The notes: generated by a model from the sequence alone, not told the origin. DNA of 6,198 nucleotides from Candidatus Fermentithermobacillaceae bacterium UBA3907 (GCA_002391545.1 DGFF01000129.1:1-6198), one strand, 5' to 3'. Counted from the stretch's first letter, positions 1-5,855 are shown. Translations and numbers: made by a program.

Positions 1-19
1 AGATGTGTATAAGAGACAG
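1..19. other. Nextera/Tn5 mosaic-end adapter remnant (not genomic)
   Basis: The first 19 bases, AGATGTGTATAAGAGACAG, are exactly the Tn5 transposase mosaic end used in tagmentation library adapters. The rlmN reading frame makes good sense from base 19-20 onward (residues ESVLLKYKYGTT lead into the family's cysteine motif), while the adapter puts a TAA in that frame at 10-12. Genomic sequence therefore begins at about base 20. Base 19 (G) could belong to either. An ORF starting inside the adapter translates to the familiar contaminant peptide MCIRDR and should not be annotated. Confidence 0.97.
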
Positions 20-771
20 AATCTGTTCTCCTCAAATACAAGTACGGGACTACTGCTTGTTTGTCTACACAGGTAGGGTGTCCAGTACAATGCAAGTTTT
101 GCGCCTCTGGAAAACTAGGATTCGAAAGAAATCTTACTCGAGGCGAGATTCTGGACCAACTTCTCGGCATGTGTCGCCACACGGGCCAAAGAATAAGTAG
201 GGTAGTTTTTATGGGAACAGGGGAACCTTTTTTGAACTATGATAATGTTATGGAAGCGATAGATTTGTTATCGAGCGAATCTATTTACGACATGTCCAGA
301 AGAAAGATGACAATATCAACAGTGGGAATACCAGATGCGATACGAAAGTTTTCGAATGATTCTAGGGGTGTAAGATTGGCATTATCATTGCACGCGTCAT
401 CCAATGGTTTGCGGGATGAGCTGATTCCACTTAACAGGGCATACCCGTTGGGTGAGATAATGAGTGCAGTTAGATACTTTTCACAGGTTACCGGGCAAAG
501 AGTGACTTTCGAGTATATGTTACTTAAAGATATAAATGACTCTGACAAGGATGCCCAGGCCTTAGCAAATCTTATAAAAGATATGGATTGCCTGGTGAAT
601 CTCATCCCATGGAATCCTGTTCCAGGTGTGCCATACGAGGCAAGCGACGCAGATCAAGTGAATAGGTTCAAGAAAATCCTTGAAAAGAACCATATCAAAG
701 TAACTATGCGCCGTAAACTAGGTAGCAGCATAGAAGGTGCTTGTGGCCAGCTCCGACGGGCGAAAACTTAG
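20..771 (+). CDS. rlmN: Dual-specificity 23S rRNA/tRNA (adenine-C2)-methyltransferase RlmN, 5'-truncated
   Basis: Radical SAM enzyme that methylates C2 of A2503 in 23S rRNA and of A37 in some tRNAs, acting in the cytosol on translation fidelity. Only the C-terminal two thirds (about 250 residues) is present. The N-terminal accessory domain, about 100 residues in complete homologues, lies beyond the adapter-marked left end. In frame, ESVLLKYKYGTTACLSTQVG leads into the CX3CX2C 4Fe-4S/SAM motif (Cys codons 79-81, 91-93, 100-102). The Cys codon at 58-60, seven codons before the first cluster Cys, corresponds to E. coli Cys118. Further family motifs are GTGEP (214-228), LSLHA (385-396), LIPWNP and a C-terminal GACGQL whose Cys codon (742-744) matches the methyl-carrying Cys355. 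GTGEP replaces the more usual GMGEP, a change seen in the family. All catalytic residues expected in this part are present, so the gene looks functional but cut by the contig end. It is first in the visible operon, 19 bp before prpC. Confidence 0.96.
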
Positions 772-775
772 CATT

Positions 776-781
776 AGGAGG
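776..781 (+). promoter_or_regulatory. Ribosome binding site of prpC
   Basis: A perfect AGGAGG sits 9 bases before the TTG at 791. It decides the start of prpC: the in-frame GTG at 737 lies upstream of this site, inside rlmN, and would add 18 residues that do not look like PP2C sequence. Confidence 0.88.
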
Positions 782-790
782 AATAACATC

Positions 791-1570
791 TTGAGGTTGA
801 GGTGGGTTGCTGATACATCCCAAGGGTTAGTAAGACTTGAAAACCAAGATTCATGGAGAGTCCATTGTCTGGATCGAAGTGGAGAAGATGAAGCTTGTTT
901 GGCTGTTGTCGCAGACGGAATTGGCGGGAGAGAGGGCGGGAAGCTAGCCTCATCCTTGGCTGTTGAATCCATAAGCCAATTCGTTACAGACTTTATTTGG
1001 GAAAAAAAGCCTATTGATCTGCTCAAACAGGGCATGCTATACGCCAACGCCAAGATCTTATCGGCTAGTACAGAAGATGAGAGCGTCAGAGGGATGGGCA
1101 CAACTCTTACCTGCGCGTTGGTTTACGCTAAAGACGGAAAGGTTTTTATTAGCCATGTGGGGGATAGTCGAGCCTACATCATATCCCGTGGTATCATACG
1201 GCGTATTACTGATGATCATTCCATATCAGGGGAGTTGGTAAAAAAAGGCTCCATAACAGAAGAAGATGCTATGTTTCATCCAAGCCGTAATGTGCTTACC
1301 GCTGCTTTAGGAACCCACGATTCAGTAGAAGTGTCTTTATACAAGGAAAGACTACTACCTAACGATGTGATAATTTTGTGCACTGATGGGCTTACAAGCC
1401 TTGTTTCTGCAGATGAAATTTGCCAAGTGGCGCTTAACGGTTACACCGAAGCAGCAACTAAACTTGTGGATCTTGCAAATAGTCGTGGCGGCTATGACAA
1501 TGTGACTGTGGTTGTGCTTTGGCGAGAAATCTCAGAATCGGCAGATGGACTTAGAGGTGAAGCAGAATGA
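791..1570 (+). CDS. prpC: PP2C-family protein phosphatase PrpC/Stp
   Basis: Mn/Mg-dependent cytosolic Ser/Thr phosphatase that reverses phosphorylation by the PASTA kinase encoded next to it. It has 259 residues from the TTG at 791, usual for bacterial PP2C. Motifs in order: RLENQD (15-20, with Gln where many members have Glu), ADGIGG (41-46, metal ligand Asp42), GMGTT (101-105), VGDSRAY (123-129), DDHS (141-144), HPSRNVLTAALG (163-174), TDGL (198-201, Asp199) and GGYDNVTVVV (233-242, metal ligand Asp236). These cover the metal-binding aspartates of the family, so it is predicted active. There is no signal peptide or membrane segment. The start follows a perfect Shine-Dalgarno, and residues 1-14 (RLRWVADTSQGLVR) match the normal PP2C beginning. 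Its TGA overlaps the prkC ATG as ATGA, so phosphatase and kinase are probably translationally coupled, as in B. subtilis and many other Gram-positives. Confidence 0.96.
   Translation: MRLRWVADTSQGLVRLENQDSWRVHCLDRSGEDEACLAVVADGIGGREGGKLASSLAVESISQFVTDFIWEKKPIDLLKQGMLYANAKILSASTEDESVRGMGTTLTCALVYAKDGKVFISHVGDSRAYIISRGIIRRITDDHSISGELVKKGSITEEDAMFHPSRNVLTAALGTHDSVEVSLYKERLLPNDVIILCTDGLTSLVSADEICQVALNGYTEAATKLVDLANSRGGYDNVTVVVLWREISESADGLRGEAE
1554..1560 (+). promoter_or_regulatory. Ribosome binding site of prkC
   Basis: GAGGTGA lies 6 bases before the ATG at 1567, inside the last codons of prpC. It supports the ATGA overlap start. Confidence 0.8.
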
Positions 1571-3426
1571 GCGCAAGCGACGATATGGTTGGGCGAATGA
1601 TTGCAGGGCGCTATGAGATTGTAGAAAAAATCGGTAGCGGCGGCATGGGAGTGGTGTGGAAGGCCAAGGACAAGATTTTAGACAGGCACGTGGCCCTAAA
1701 GATCTTAAGGCCTGAGATGAGTGAAGATCAGGCGTTTGTTCAAAGGTTCAGACAGGAAGCCAAAGCCGCAGCTTCGTTGTCCCACAGTAATATCGTGAAT
1801 ATTTACGATGTGGGTCAAGATAGAGGTTTACACTATATCGTTATGGAGTTAGTTGAAGGCCAGACCCTGCGAGATAAACTAAACGAAGCCGGCAGACTAT
1901 CCGTTGATGAAGCGGTAAACATCGCAATTCAGATATGTCTAGGGCTTGCCCATGCCCATGCTTGCGGGATTATTCACAGAGATATCAAGCCTCAAAATAT
2001 ACTGATTACCAATACTGGGCAGGTCAAAGTAGCAGATTTTGGTATCGCACGAGCTTTGGGCTCTGCTTCTAATACTGGGAAAAGCATAGTAGTTGGTTCC
2101 GCCTCTTATCTTTCACCTGAACAAGTAACGAACCAAGCGGTTACGGCGGCATCGGACCTTTACTCCCTTGGAGTTGTTCTTTACGAAATGGTCACCGGTG
2201 AGCTGCCGTATACAGGGGACACCCCTATAGCAGTTGCTATTCAGCACGTGGAGGGGCGAATTCCTTCAGTCCGTGAAAGAAATCCAGACGCACCCATAGA
2301 GCTGGAAATGATTATTTCTAAAGCCATGGCTAAAGACCCCGAGGATCGTTTTCAATCTGCCGGCGAGATGATGGCTTCGCTGCGTCGTGTAAGACCGCAC
2401 TTAGGAATAGGATCTCCAGATGAGGTATTGCTAAAGGGTGATGATAATTTGTCCGGGCAGAAGCATGAAAAACAAAAGAAGCGAAGGACGAGTAAAGCCT
2501 TAAAGATACTTGGAATAGTGGTAATCATAGGCTTAGGGTTGGGAGCCTATTTTGTGTATTCTTTTACCAATTGGATGGCAGTACCTGAAGTTGAAGTACC
2601 TAATATTGTTGGGAAGAACCAAGTTGAAGCCCAGGAACTGCTGCGAGCGGCCGGTCTGGTCCCACGGCTTTCTGCAGAAAAATATGATCCCGATGTGGAA
2701 GCCAATACTGTCATTTCTCAAAGTCCTCTAGGTGGTGAAAAGGTTAAAGAAGGCCGTGAGGTCTACTATGTTCTATCCAAAGGCGAATCCTTGGTTACTG
2801 TTCCCGATGTTTGTCAGTTAAGCTTGAGGGAAGCCCAACTGGAACTGGAGAACAAAAATCTCGAGCTTGGGAATGTGGACCGCGTTTTCCATGAAACTGT
2901 ACCTGAAGGCCACGTAATATCGCAAAACCCTAAAGCCAACACTTCTGTGTCAGAGGGTACTAGAGTTGACGTTTCAGTATCCAAAGGCCCCGAAGTGATA
3001 AAAGCGGTAGTCCCAAGGTTGATTGGGTTATCTCTAGAAGAAGCAGAACAATTGCTACAAGAACATTCTCTAGAACTAGGTGAAGTAGTAGAAGTTCACA
3101 GTGATTTAGCCAATGGCATGATATTGTCCCAGGATCCAACCGAGGGGATCGAAGTAGAGGAACACTCCGAGGTAAACGTGACTATTTCCATCGGTCCTGA
3201 GGAACAACTCCATGAGTATACAGTTAAGATCAAAGTACCCGATAATGACGAGCCTGTAAATGTTAAGGTAGTAGTGATTGACATGGAAGGGGAGTCAGTT
3301 CGCTATGAGCAAGATGTAGAGCCACGGGAAGTTATCCACGTGTCTATCAAATACAAAGGTAATGCTGCTTTACTCAAAGTTTATCTTGACGGCAATCTTT
3401 GGTCTGAACAGGTAATTGAACCGTAA
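1567..3426 (+). CDS. prkC: PASTA-domain eukaryotic-type Ser/Thr protein kinase PrkC/PknB/Stk
   Basis: Membrane kinase that senses peptidoglycan fragments or lipid II outside the cell and phosphorylates cytosolic proteins; in B. subtilis it acts in germination, wall homeostasis and translation control. It has 619 residues. The kinase domain spans about 15-278: glycine loop GSGGMG (23-28), VALK Lys45, Glu64 of helix C, HRDIKPQN (137-144, catalytic Asp139), DFG (157-159) and SPE (183-185). The activation segment 160-182 holds Thr170, Ser173 and Ser178 as candidate autophosphorylation sites. A basic stretch (KKRRTSK, 304-310) precedes one transmembrane helix (about 314-333), giving an N-in/C-out topology. 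Three PASTA repeats follow at about 342-407, 410-475 and 479-545, each with a VP[DNR] start and a SQ[SND]P motif. Residues about 548-619 form an extra beta-rich tail ending in KVYLDGNLWSEQVIEP, resembling the C-terminal Ig-like domain of B. subtilis PrkC. Catalytic residues are intact. The gene overlaps prpC by 4 bases and lies 20 bp before rsgA. Confidence 0.97.
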   Translation: MSASDDMVGRMIAGRYEIVEKIGSGGMGVVWKAKDKILDRHVALKILRPEMSEDQAFVQRFRQEAKAAASLSHSNIVNIYDVGQDRGLHYIVMELVEGQTLRDKLNEAGRLSVDEAVNIAIQICLGLAHAHACGIIHRDIKPQNILITNTGQVKVADFGIARALGSASNTGKSIVVGSASYLSPEQVTNQAVTAASDLYSLGVVLYEMVTGELPYTGDTPIAVAIQHVEGRIPSVRERNPDAPIELEMIISKAMAKDPEDRFQSAGEMMASLRRVRPHLGIGSPDEVLLKGDDNLSGQKHEKQKKRRTSKALKILGIVVIIGLGLGAYFVYSFTNWMAVPEVEVPNIVGKNQVEAQELLRAAGLVPRLSAEKYDPDVEANTVISQSPLGGEKVKEGREVYYVLSKGESLVTVPDVCQLSLREAQLELENKNLELGNVDRVFHETVPEGHVISQNPKANTSVSEGTRVDVSVSKGPEVIKAVVPRLIGLSLEEAEQLLQEHSLELGEVVEVHSDLANGMILSQDPTEGIEVEEHSEVNVTISIGPEEQLHEYTVKIKVPDNDEPVNVKVVVIDMEGESVRYEQDVEPREVIHVSIKYKGNAALLKVYLDGNLWSEQVIEP

Positions 3427-3427
3427 A

Positions 3428-3433
3428 AGGAGG
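3428..3433 (+). promoter_or_regulatory. Ribosome binding site of rsgA
   Basis: AGGAGG just after the prkC stop supports the TTG at 3447. The gap is 13 bases, longer than ideal, but no other start codon in the correct frame lies nearer. Confidence 0.7.
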
Positions 3434-3446
3434 GAACAACAACGTA

Positions 3447-4307
3447 TTGACTGGAAGAATACTAGCAGTGCATTCGGCTGAATGCGAAGTGGCTTTGGAG
3501 GATAAAGTTGTTTCATGCATAATGCGGGGCCGATTAAAGGCCAAAGATTCGTCAGTTTACGCAGGGGATATCGTTACAGTATCCTGCTTAGACGGACAGT
3601 ATGTCATAGAAGAAGTTCATGAACGGAGGAACCTGTTAATAAGGCCCCCTGTCGCAAATGTGGATCAGGGGATTTTGGTGACGGCAGTTACCCAACCTCC
3701 CATGAGTTATCTGTATATGGACCGAGTGCTGCTCCAGATGGAGTACGAAGGGGTTCGAGGTGTAGTTTGTGTAAACAAGCAAGACATAGAAGACCCTTAC
3801 GAAATAGAAAGAATTGTCCAAGTATATTCATCAGCCGGATATGAATGTGTTGTGACCTCGGCTCTTACTGGCTACGGCTTAGAAAAGTTGGCAAGTATTT
3901 TAGACGATAAAGTGACAGTCTTTGCCGGGCAAAGCGGTGTCGGTAAATCGAAACTAATTGGCTCCCTGATTGGAGTGGATGTTTTAATAGGTGATCTTTC
4001 AAATAAAGGAAGAGGTCGACACACTACCAGGTGGGTAAAGATTTTCCCGATAGGGGATAACGGTTTTGTAGCAGATACTCCAGGTTTCTCTAGGATTGAT
4101 CTAGTGCCGGTTGAACCCCATGAATTAGGTTTTTTGTTTCCTGACATAGGGAAATATGCTGAATTGTGCCATTTTCCAAGGTGTCTGCACAAGACTGAGG
4201 ATAAGTGCGCCGTAAAAGACGCAGTAAGTGATGGCAAAATCTCTCTGCAGCGCTACCAGAGTTATATAAATCTGCTAGATGAAGCTATGGAGCAAAGGAG
4301 ATACTAA
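3447..4307 (+). CDS. rsgA: Ribosome small subunit-dependent GTPase RsgA (CpgA/YloQ/EngC)
   Basis: Circularly permuted GTPase that binds the 30S subunit late in assembly and checks its maturation before release. It has 286 residues, the normal family length. An N-terminal OB fold (about 1-65) is followed by the permuted G motifs in the order G4-G5-G1-G2-G3: NKQD (110-113), TSA (137-139), GQSGVGKS (161-168), GRGRHTT (188-194) and DTPG (210-213). The C-terminal zinc site has ligands Cys241, Cys246, His248 and Cys254. RPP(V)ANVDQ (66-73) is the typical linker between OB fold and G domain. The start is TTG 3447, which gives an N-terminus aligning with RsgA proteins (GRILAVHSAECEV). The neighbouring kinase is meaningful: the B. 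subtilis orthologue CpgA is a reported PrkC substrate. The stop codon shares its last A with the rpe ATG (TAATG), so the two are probably coupled. Confidence 0.96.
   Translation: MTGRILAVHSAECEVALEDKVVSCIMRGRLKAKDSSVYAGDIVTVSCLDGQYVIEEVHERRNLLIRPPVANVDQGILVTAVTQPPMSYLYMDRVLLQMEYEGVRGVVCVNKQDIEDPYEIERIVQVYSSAGYECVVTSALTGYGLEKLASILDDKVTVFAGQSGVGKSKLIGSLIGVDVLIGDLSNKGRGRHTTRWVKIFPIGDNGFVADTPGFSRIDLVPVEPHELGFLFPDIGKYAELCHFPRCLHKTEDKCAVKDAVSDGKISLQRYQSYINLLDEAMEQRRY
4294..4300 (+). promoter_or_regulatory. Ribosome binding site of rpe
   Basis: AAAGGAG lies within the end of rsgA, 6 bases before the ATG at 4307 and 9 bases before a second in-frame ATG at 4310. Both spacings are usable, so the site does not decide between them. 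Confidence 0.8.
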
Positions 4308-4999
4308 TGATGAATTACAGTGAAATTCCAAGAGAGTTTAAAAAGGTCAAGGTGGCAGCATCACTCTTGTCTGCAAACATGTTGGAAATAGGGAGTGATG
4401 TGATGAAACTAAAAGATGCAGGAGTGGATCTACTCCATTTAGATGTAATGGATGGCCACTTTGTACCTAATTTGACCTTTGGGCCGGACTTTGCTAGAAG
4501 GCTATATGAAGTGGGTATTCCCCTTGATGTGCATCTTATGGTTTCCAATCCAGAATGCATGTTAGATCAGTTTTGTGATTACGCCGAGTATGTCACGATT
4601 CACGCCGAGGCCACTCCCCATGTGCATAGGTTGCTTAGGAGAATAAGAGAAAAGGGCTGCAAAAGCGGTGTAGCTCTTAATCCGTCTACTTCTCCAAACT
4701 TTTTGCAGTACGTCTTAGACGAAACGGATTTAATACTCATAATGACAGTTAACCCTGGGTTAGGTGGCCAATCGTTTATTCCATCAATGTTACATAAGAT
4801 TAAAGAGATTAGGGACCTAATTGATCAGGCAGGATTGCCAATAGAAATCCAAGTTGACGGCGGGATAACTGGAGATAACGCACATGAGGTTATCAAAAAA
4901 GGTGCCGATATTCTCGTGTCTGGCAACTACATTTTTTCTAGCGATGATATGGCTGCCGCCGTTTACAGTTTGAGAGGAACTTCACTTAAAGAATGTTGA
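4307..4999 (+). CDS. rpe: Ribulose-phosphate 3-epimerase
   Basis: Cytosolic TIM-barrel enzyme interconverting ribulose 5-phosphate and xylulose 5-phosphate in the pentose phosphate pathway. It has 230 residues. Active-site features are visible: Ser22 in ASLLSAN, metal ligands His44 and Asp46 in LHLDVMDGHFVPN, metal ligand His76 in DVHLMV, the phosphate/loop motif VNPGLGGQSFI (148-158), and catalytic metal-binding Asp184 in QVDGGI. VSGNYIF (204-210) is the last phosphate-binding strand. About 13 residues (MMNYSEIPREFKK) precede the point where most Rpe proteins begin, and the normal APSILSAD reads AASLLSAN. A GTG near 4349 would give a standard-length protein but lacks a Shine-Dalgarno. ATG 4307 or 4310, with AAAGGAG upstream, is therefore preferred. 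It is the last + strand gene of the cluster. In B. subtilis thiN follows at this position; here the next gene is rpmB, on the opposite strand. Confidence 0.95.
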   Translation: MMNYSEIPREFKKVKVAASLLSANMLEIGSDVMKLKDAGVDLLHLDVMDGHFVPNLTFGPDFARRLYEVGIPLDVHLMVSNPECMLDQFCDYAEYVTIHAEATPHVHRLLRRIREKGCKSGVALNPSTSPNFLQYVLDETDLILIMTVNPGLGGQSFIPSMLHKIKEIRDLIDQAGLPIEIQVDGGITGDNAHEVIKKGADILVSGNYIFSSDDMAAAVYSLRGTSLKEC

Positions 5000-5029
5000 T
5001 TTGGCGCTGCGGTGATTGCGAAGCCAATA

Positions 5030-5073
5030 CCAAAAACACCCCTCAATCTAATTAGTTGAGAGGTGTTATTTGG
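5030..5073 (-). terminator. Intrinsic terminator of rpmB, possibly shared by the convergent rpe
   Basis: Arms 5035-5046 and 5056-5067 pair over 12 bp with one C-A mismatch around a 9-base loop. The outer CCAAA (5030-5034) pairs with TTTGG (5069-5073) after one bulged A at 5068. Read on the - strand the hairpin leads into TTTTT (5036-5032) followed by GG, a usable if short U tract, 18 bases beyond the rpmB stop. On the + strand only ATTT follows the core stem, so termination of rpe here is possible but less well supported. Confidence 0.72.
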
Positions 5074-5090
5074 CCCAAATCACAAGCATA

Positions 5091-5282
5091 TCACTTGACT
5101 ACACGCTGGACTTTCCCGCTGCGCAGGCATCTAGTGCAGACCCACATCTTTTTATGAGTGTTGCCAACTGCTACACGAACCCGTTGAACATTGGGAGACC
5201 AATCTCTCTTGGTTTTTATGTTGGAATGACTTACGCGGTTTCCTACCATTCTTGTTTTACCGCAAATTTCACACTTAGCCAT
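5091..5282 (-). CDS. rpmB: 50S ribosomal protein L28 (bL28), zinc-ribbon form
   Basis: Structural protein of the large ribosomal subunit. It has 63 residues, which is full length, with the family pattern CEICGK near the start, SHSNIKTKRDWSPNVQRVR in the middle and CLRSGKVQR at the end. Two CXXC pairs (Cys4/Cys7 and Cys49/Cys52) should bind one zinc ion. B. subtilis L28 lacks these cysteines as I recall it, whereas clostridial proteins keep them. The ATG at 5282 has a perfect AGGAGG 10 bases upstream on the - strand. The gene is monocistronic, faces rpe tail to tail and is divergent from yloU. It has its own candidate promoter and terminator. This inverted placement of rpmB between rpe and yloU matches the B. 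subtilis order. Confidence 0.96.
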   Translation of the reverse strand: MAKCEICGKTRMVGNRVSHSNIKTKRDWSPNVQRVRVAVGNTHKKMWVCTRCLRSGKVQRVVK

Positions 5283-5292
5283 ATAATTGTAA

Positions 5293-5298
5293 CCTCCT
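5293..5298 (-). promoter_or_regulatory. Ribosome binding site of rpmB
   Basis: CCTCCT on the + strand reads AGGAGG on the - strand, 10 bases before the ATG of rpmB at 5282. Confidence 0.88.
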
Positions 5299-5317
5299 CG
5301 AACCTTATGACTTGCCT

Positions 5318-5326
5318 ATTTTAGCA
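5318..5326 (-). promoter_or_regulatory. Candidate extended -10 promoter of rpmB
   Basis: On the - strand the bases read TGCTAAAAT, fitting the extended -10 pattern TGnTANAAT of the housekeeping sigma factor. No good -35 hexamer is found 16-18 bases upstream (TTCTCC at 17), which is tolerable for extended -10 promoters. A start site near 5311 would give a leader of about 29 bases that includes the Shine-Dalgarno. Found by eye only. Confidence 0.45.
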
Positions 5327-5405
5327 TAGAACCAGTTGCAGGAGAAGGGATATACCCCATGGAATAATTAGAAACAGCGTATTTTGCGTGAAAATGATGA
5401 GAACC

Positions 5406-5446
5406 TTTACAATTTCTTTGAAGCACGTACTATTATATTGTATATG
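5406..5446 (+). promoter_or_regulatory. Candidate promoter of the yloU-fakA unit
   Basis: Two overlapping sigma-A-like pairs can be read. TTTACA (5406-5411) with TATTAT (5431-5436) has better hexamers but a 19-base spacer. TTGAAG (5418-5423) with TATATG (5441-5446) has an ideal 17-base spacer but weaker hexamers. Either would start transcription shortly before yloU. Because rpmB upstream is on the other strand, yloU needs a promoter of its own in this spacer. Which pair is used cannot be told from sequence alone. Confidence 0.45.
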
Positions 5447-5468
5447 TGGTAGAGGCAGAACTTAGAGT

Positions 5469-5472
5469 GGAG
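5469..5472 (+). promoter_or_regulatory. Ribosome binding site of yloU
   Basis: GGAG, within AGTGGAGT, lies 11 bases before the GTG at 5484. The alternative GTG at 5472 overlaps this motif and has none of its own, so 5484 is preferred. Confidence 0.6.
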
Positions 5473-5483
5473 TGTTATCGCTA

Positions 5484-5855
5484 GTGGCTAAAGAGATTAG
5501 AACAGACATCGGCAAACTAGCTTTGTCAGAAGAAGCTATTGCAACCATTGCAGGAGCTGCTGCTACTGAGTGTTATGGGGTAGTAGGCATGGCAGGTCGT
5601 AAGATGACCGATGGTATTTCTGAGTTGCTTGGGCAAGAGAATCTCGCCAAAGGGGTAGACGTTACAATCGATGGTGACGATCTATATATTACACTTTATG
5701 TGGTGCTTGGTTATGGAGTAAAGATTCCTGAAGTTGCCAGAATGGTTGCAGATAAGGTGCGCTATACTGTAGAAAATCTAACTGGACTAAAAGTAAAAAA
5801 GATTACAGTCAATGTAGAAGGCTTGAGACTTCAGGAGGATGTTGAAAGTTGGTAA
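5484..5855 (+). CDS. yloU: Asp23/Gls24 family envelope stress response protein (YloU-like)
   Basis: Small cytosolic or membrane-associated protein of the Asp23/Gls24 (DUF322) family. Members are linked to envelope or alkaline stress, but their molecular role is poorly known. It has 123 residues from the GTG at 5484 (MAKEIRTDIGKLALSEEAI). Family features are the N-terminal GKLALSEEAIATIAGAAA (10-27), ECYGVVGMAG (29-38), and the C-terminal strand-helix-strand part LGYGVKIPEVARMV (75-88) and ENLTGLKVKKITVNVEGL (97-114), which match the usual YG..IPEVA and TGL.V..V.V.V.G signatures. There is no signal peptide or membrane helix. It directly precedes fakA, and its stop codon lies inside the fakA start region (7-base overlap), so the two are probably co-translated. 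The same pairing occurs in B. subtilis (yloU-yloV), which suggests a job near fatty-acid or envelope metabolism. That role is an inference from context. Confidence 0.92.
   Translation: MAKEIRTDIGKLALSEEAIATIAGAAATECYGVVGMAGRKMTDGISELLGQENLAKGVDVTIDGDDLYITLYVVLGYGVKIPEVARMVADKVRYTVENLTGLKVKKITVNVEGLRLQEDVESW
5833..5838 (+). promoter_or_regulatory. Ribosome binding site of fakA
   Basis: A perfect AGGAGG inside the yloU 3' end lies 10 bases before the TTG at 5849. It fixes that TTG as the fakA start. The TTG at 5842 is in another frame. Confidence 0.85.

Noticed and set aside
3..200. + strand ORF of 65 residues beginning MCIRDR
   Set aside because: It starts inside the sequencing adapter and then runs out of frame through rlmN, so it is an artefact.
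285..605. - strand ORF of 106 residues
   Set aside because: Antisense shadow of rlmN; the + strand frame is strongly conserved throughout.
737..790. Upstream GTG start extending prpC by 18 residues
   Set aside because: It lies within rlmN, has no ribosome binding site, and the perfect AGGAGG at 776-781 points to TTG 791, where PP2C similarity begins.
718..1101. - strand ORF of 127 residues
   Set aside because: Antisense shadow of prpC with no recognisable protein features.
2590..3200. Internal repeats within prkC as a possible DNA repeat element
   Set aside because: They are the three PASTA protein repeats, similar at protein level and well diverged in bases.
3872..4237. - strand ORF of 121 residues
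   Set aside because: Antisense to the rsgA GTPase and zinc motifs; no independent support.
5001..5027. TTGGC/GCCAA inverted repeat just after rpe, considered as the rpe terminator
   Set aside because: Only 5 bp of stem, a 17-base loop and no T tract afterwards; likely chance.
5070..5324. + strand ORF of 84 residues between rpe and yloU
   Set aside because: It is antisense to rpmB, which has the L28 signature, all four cysteines and a perfect Shine-Dalgarno.
5472..5483. GTG 5472 as the yloU start
   Set aside because: It overlaps the GGAG that would serve GTG 5484, and the four added residues (MLSL) do not belong to the family pattern.
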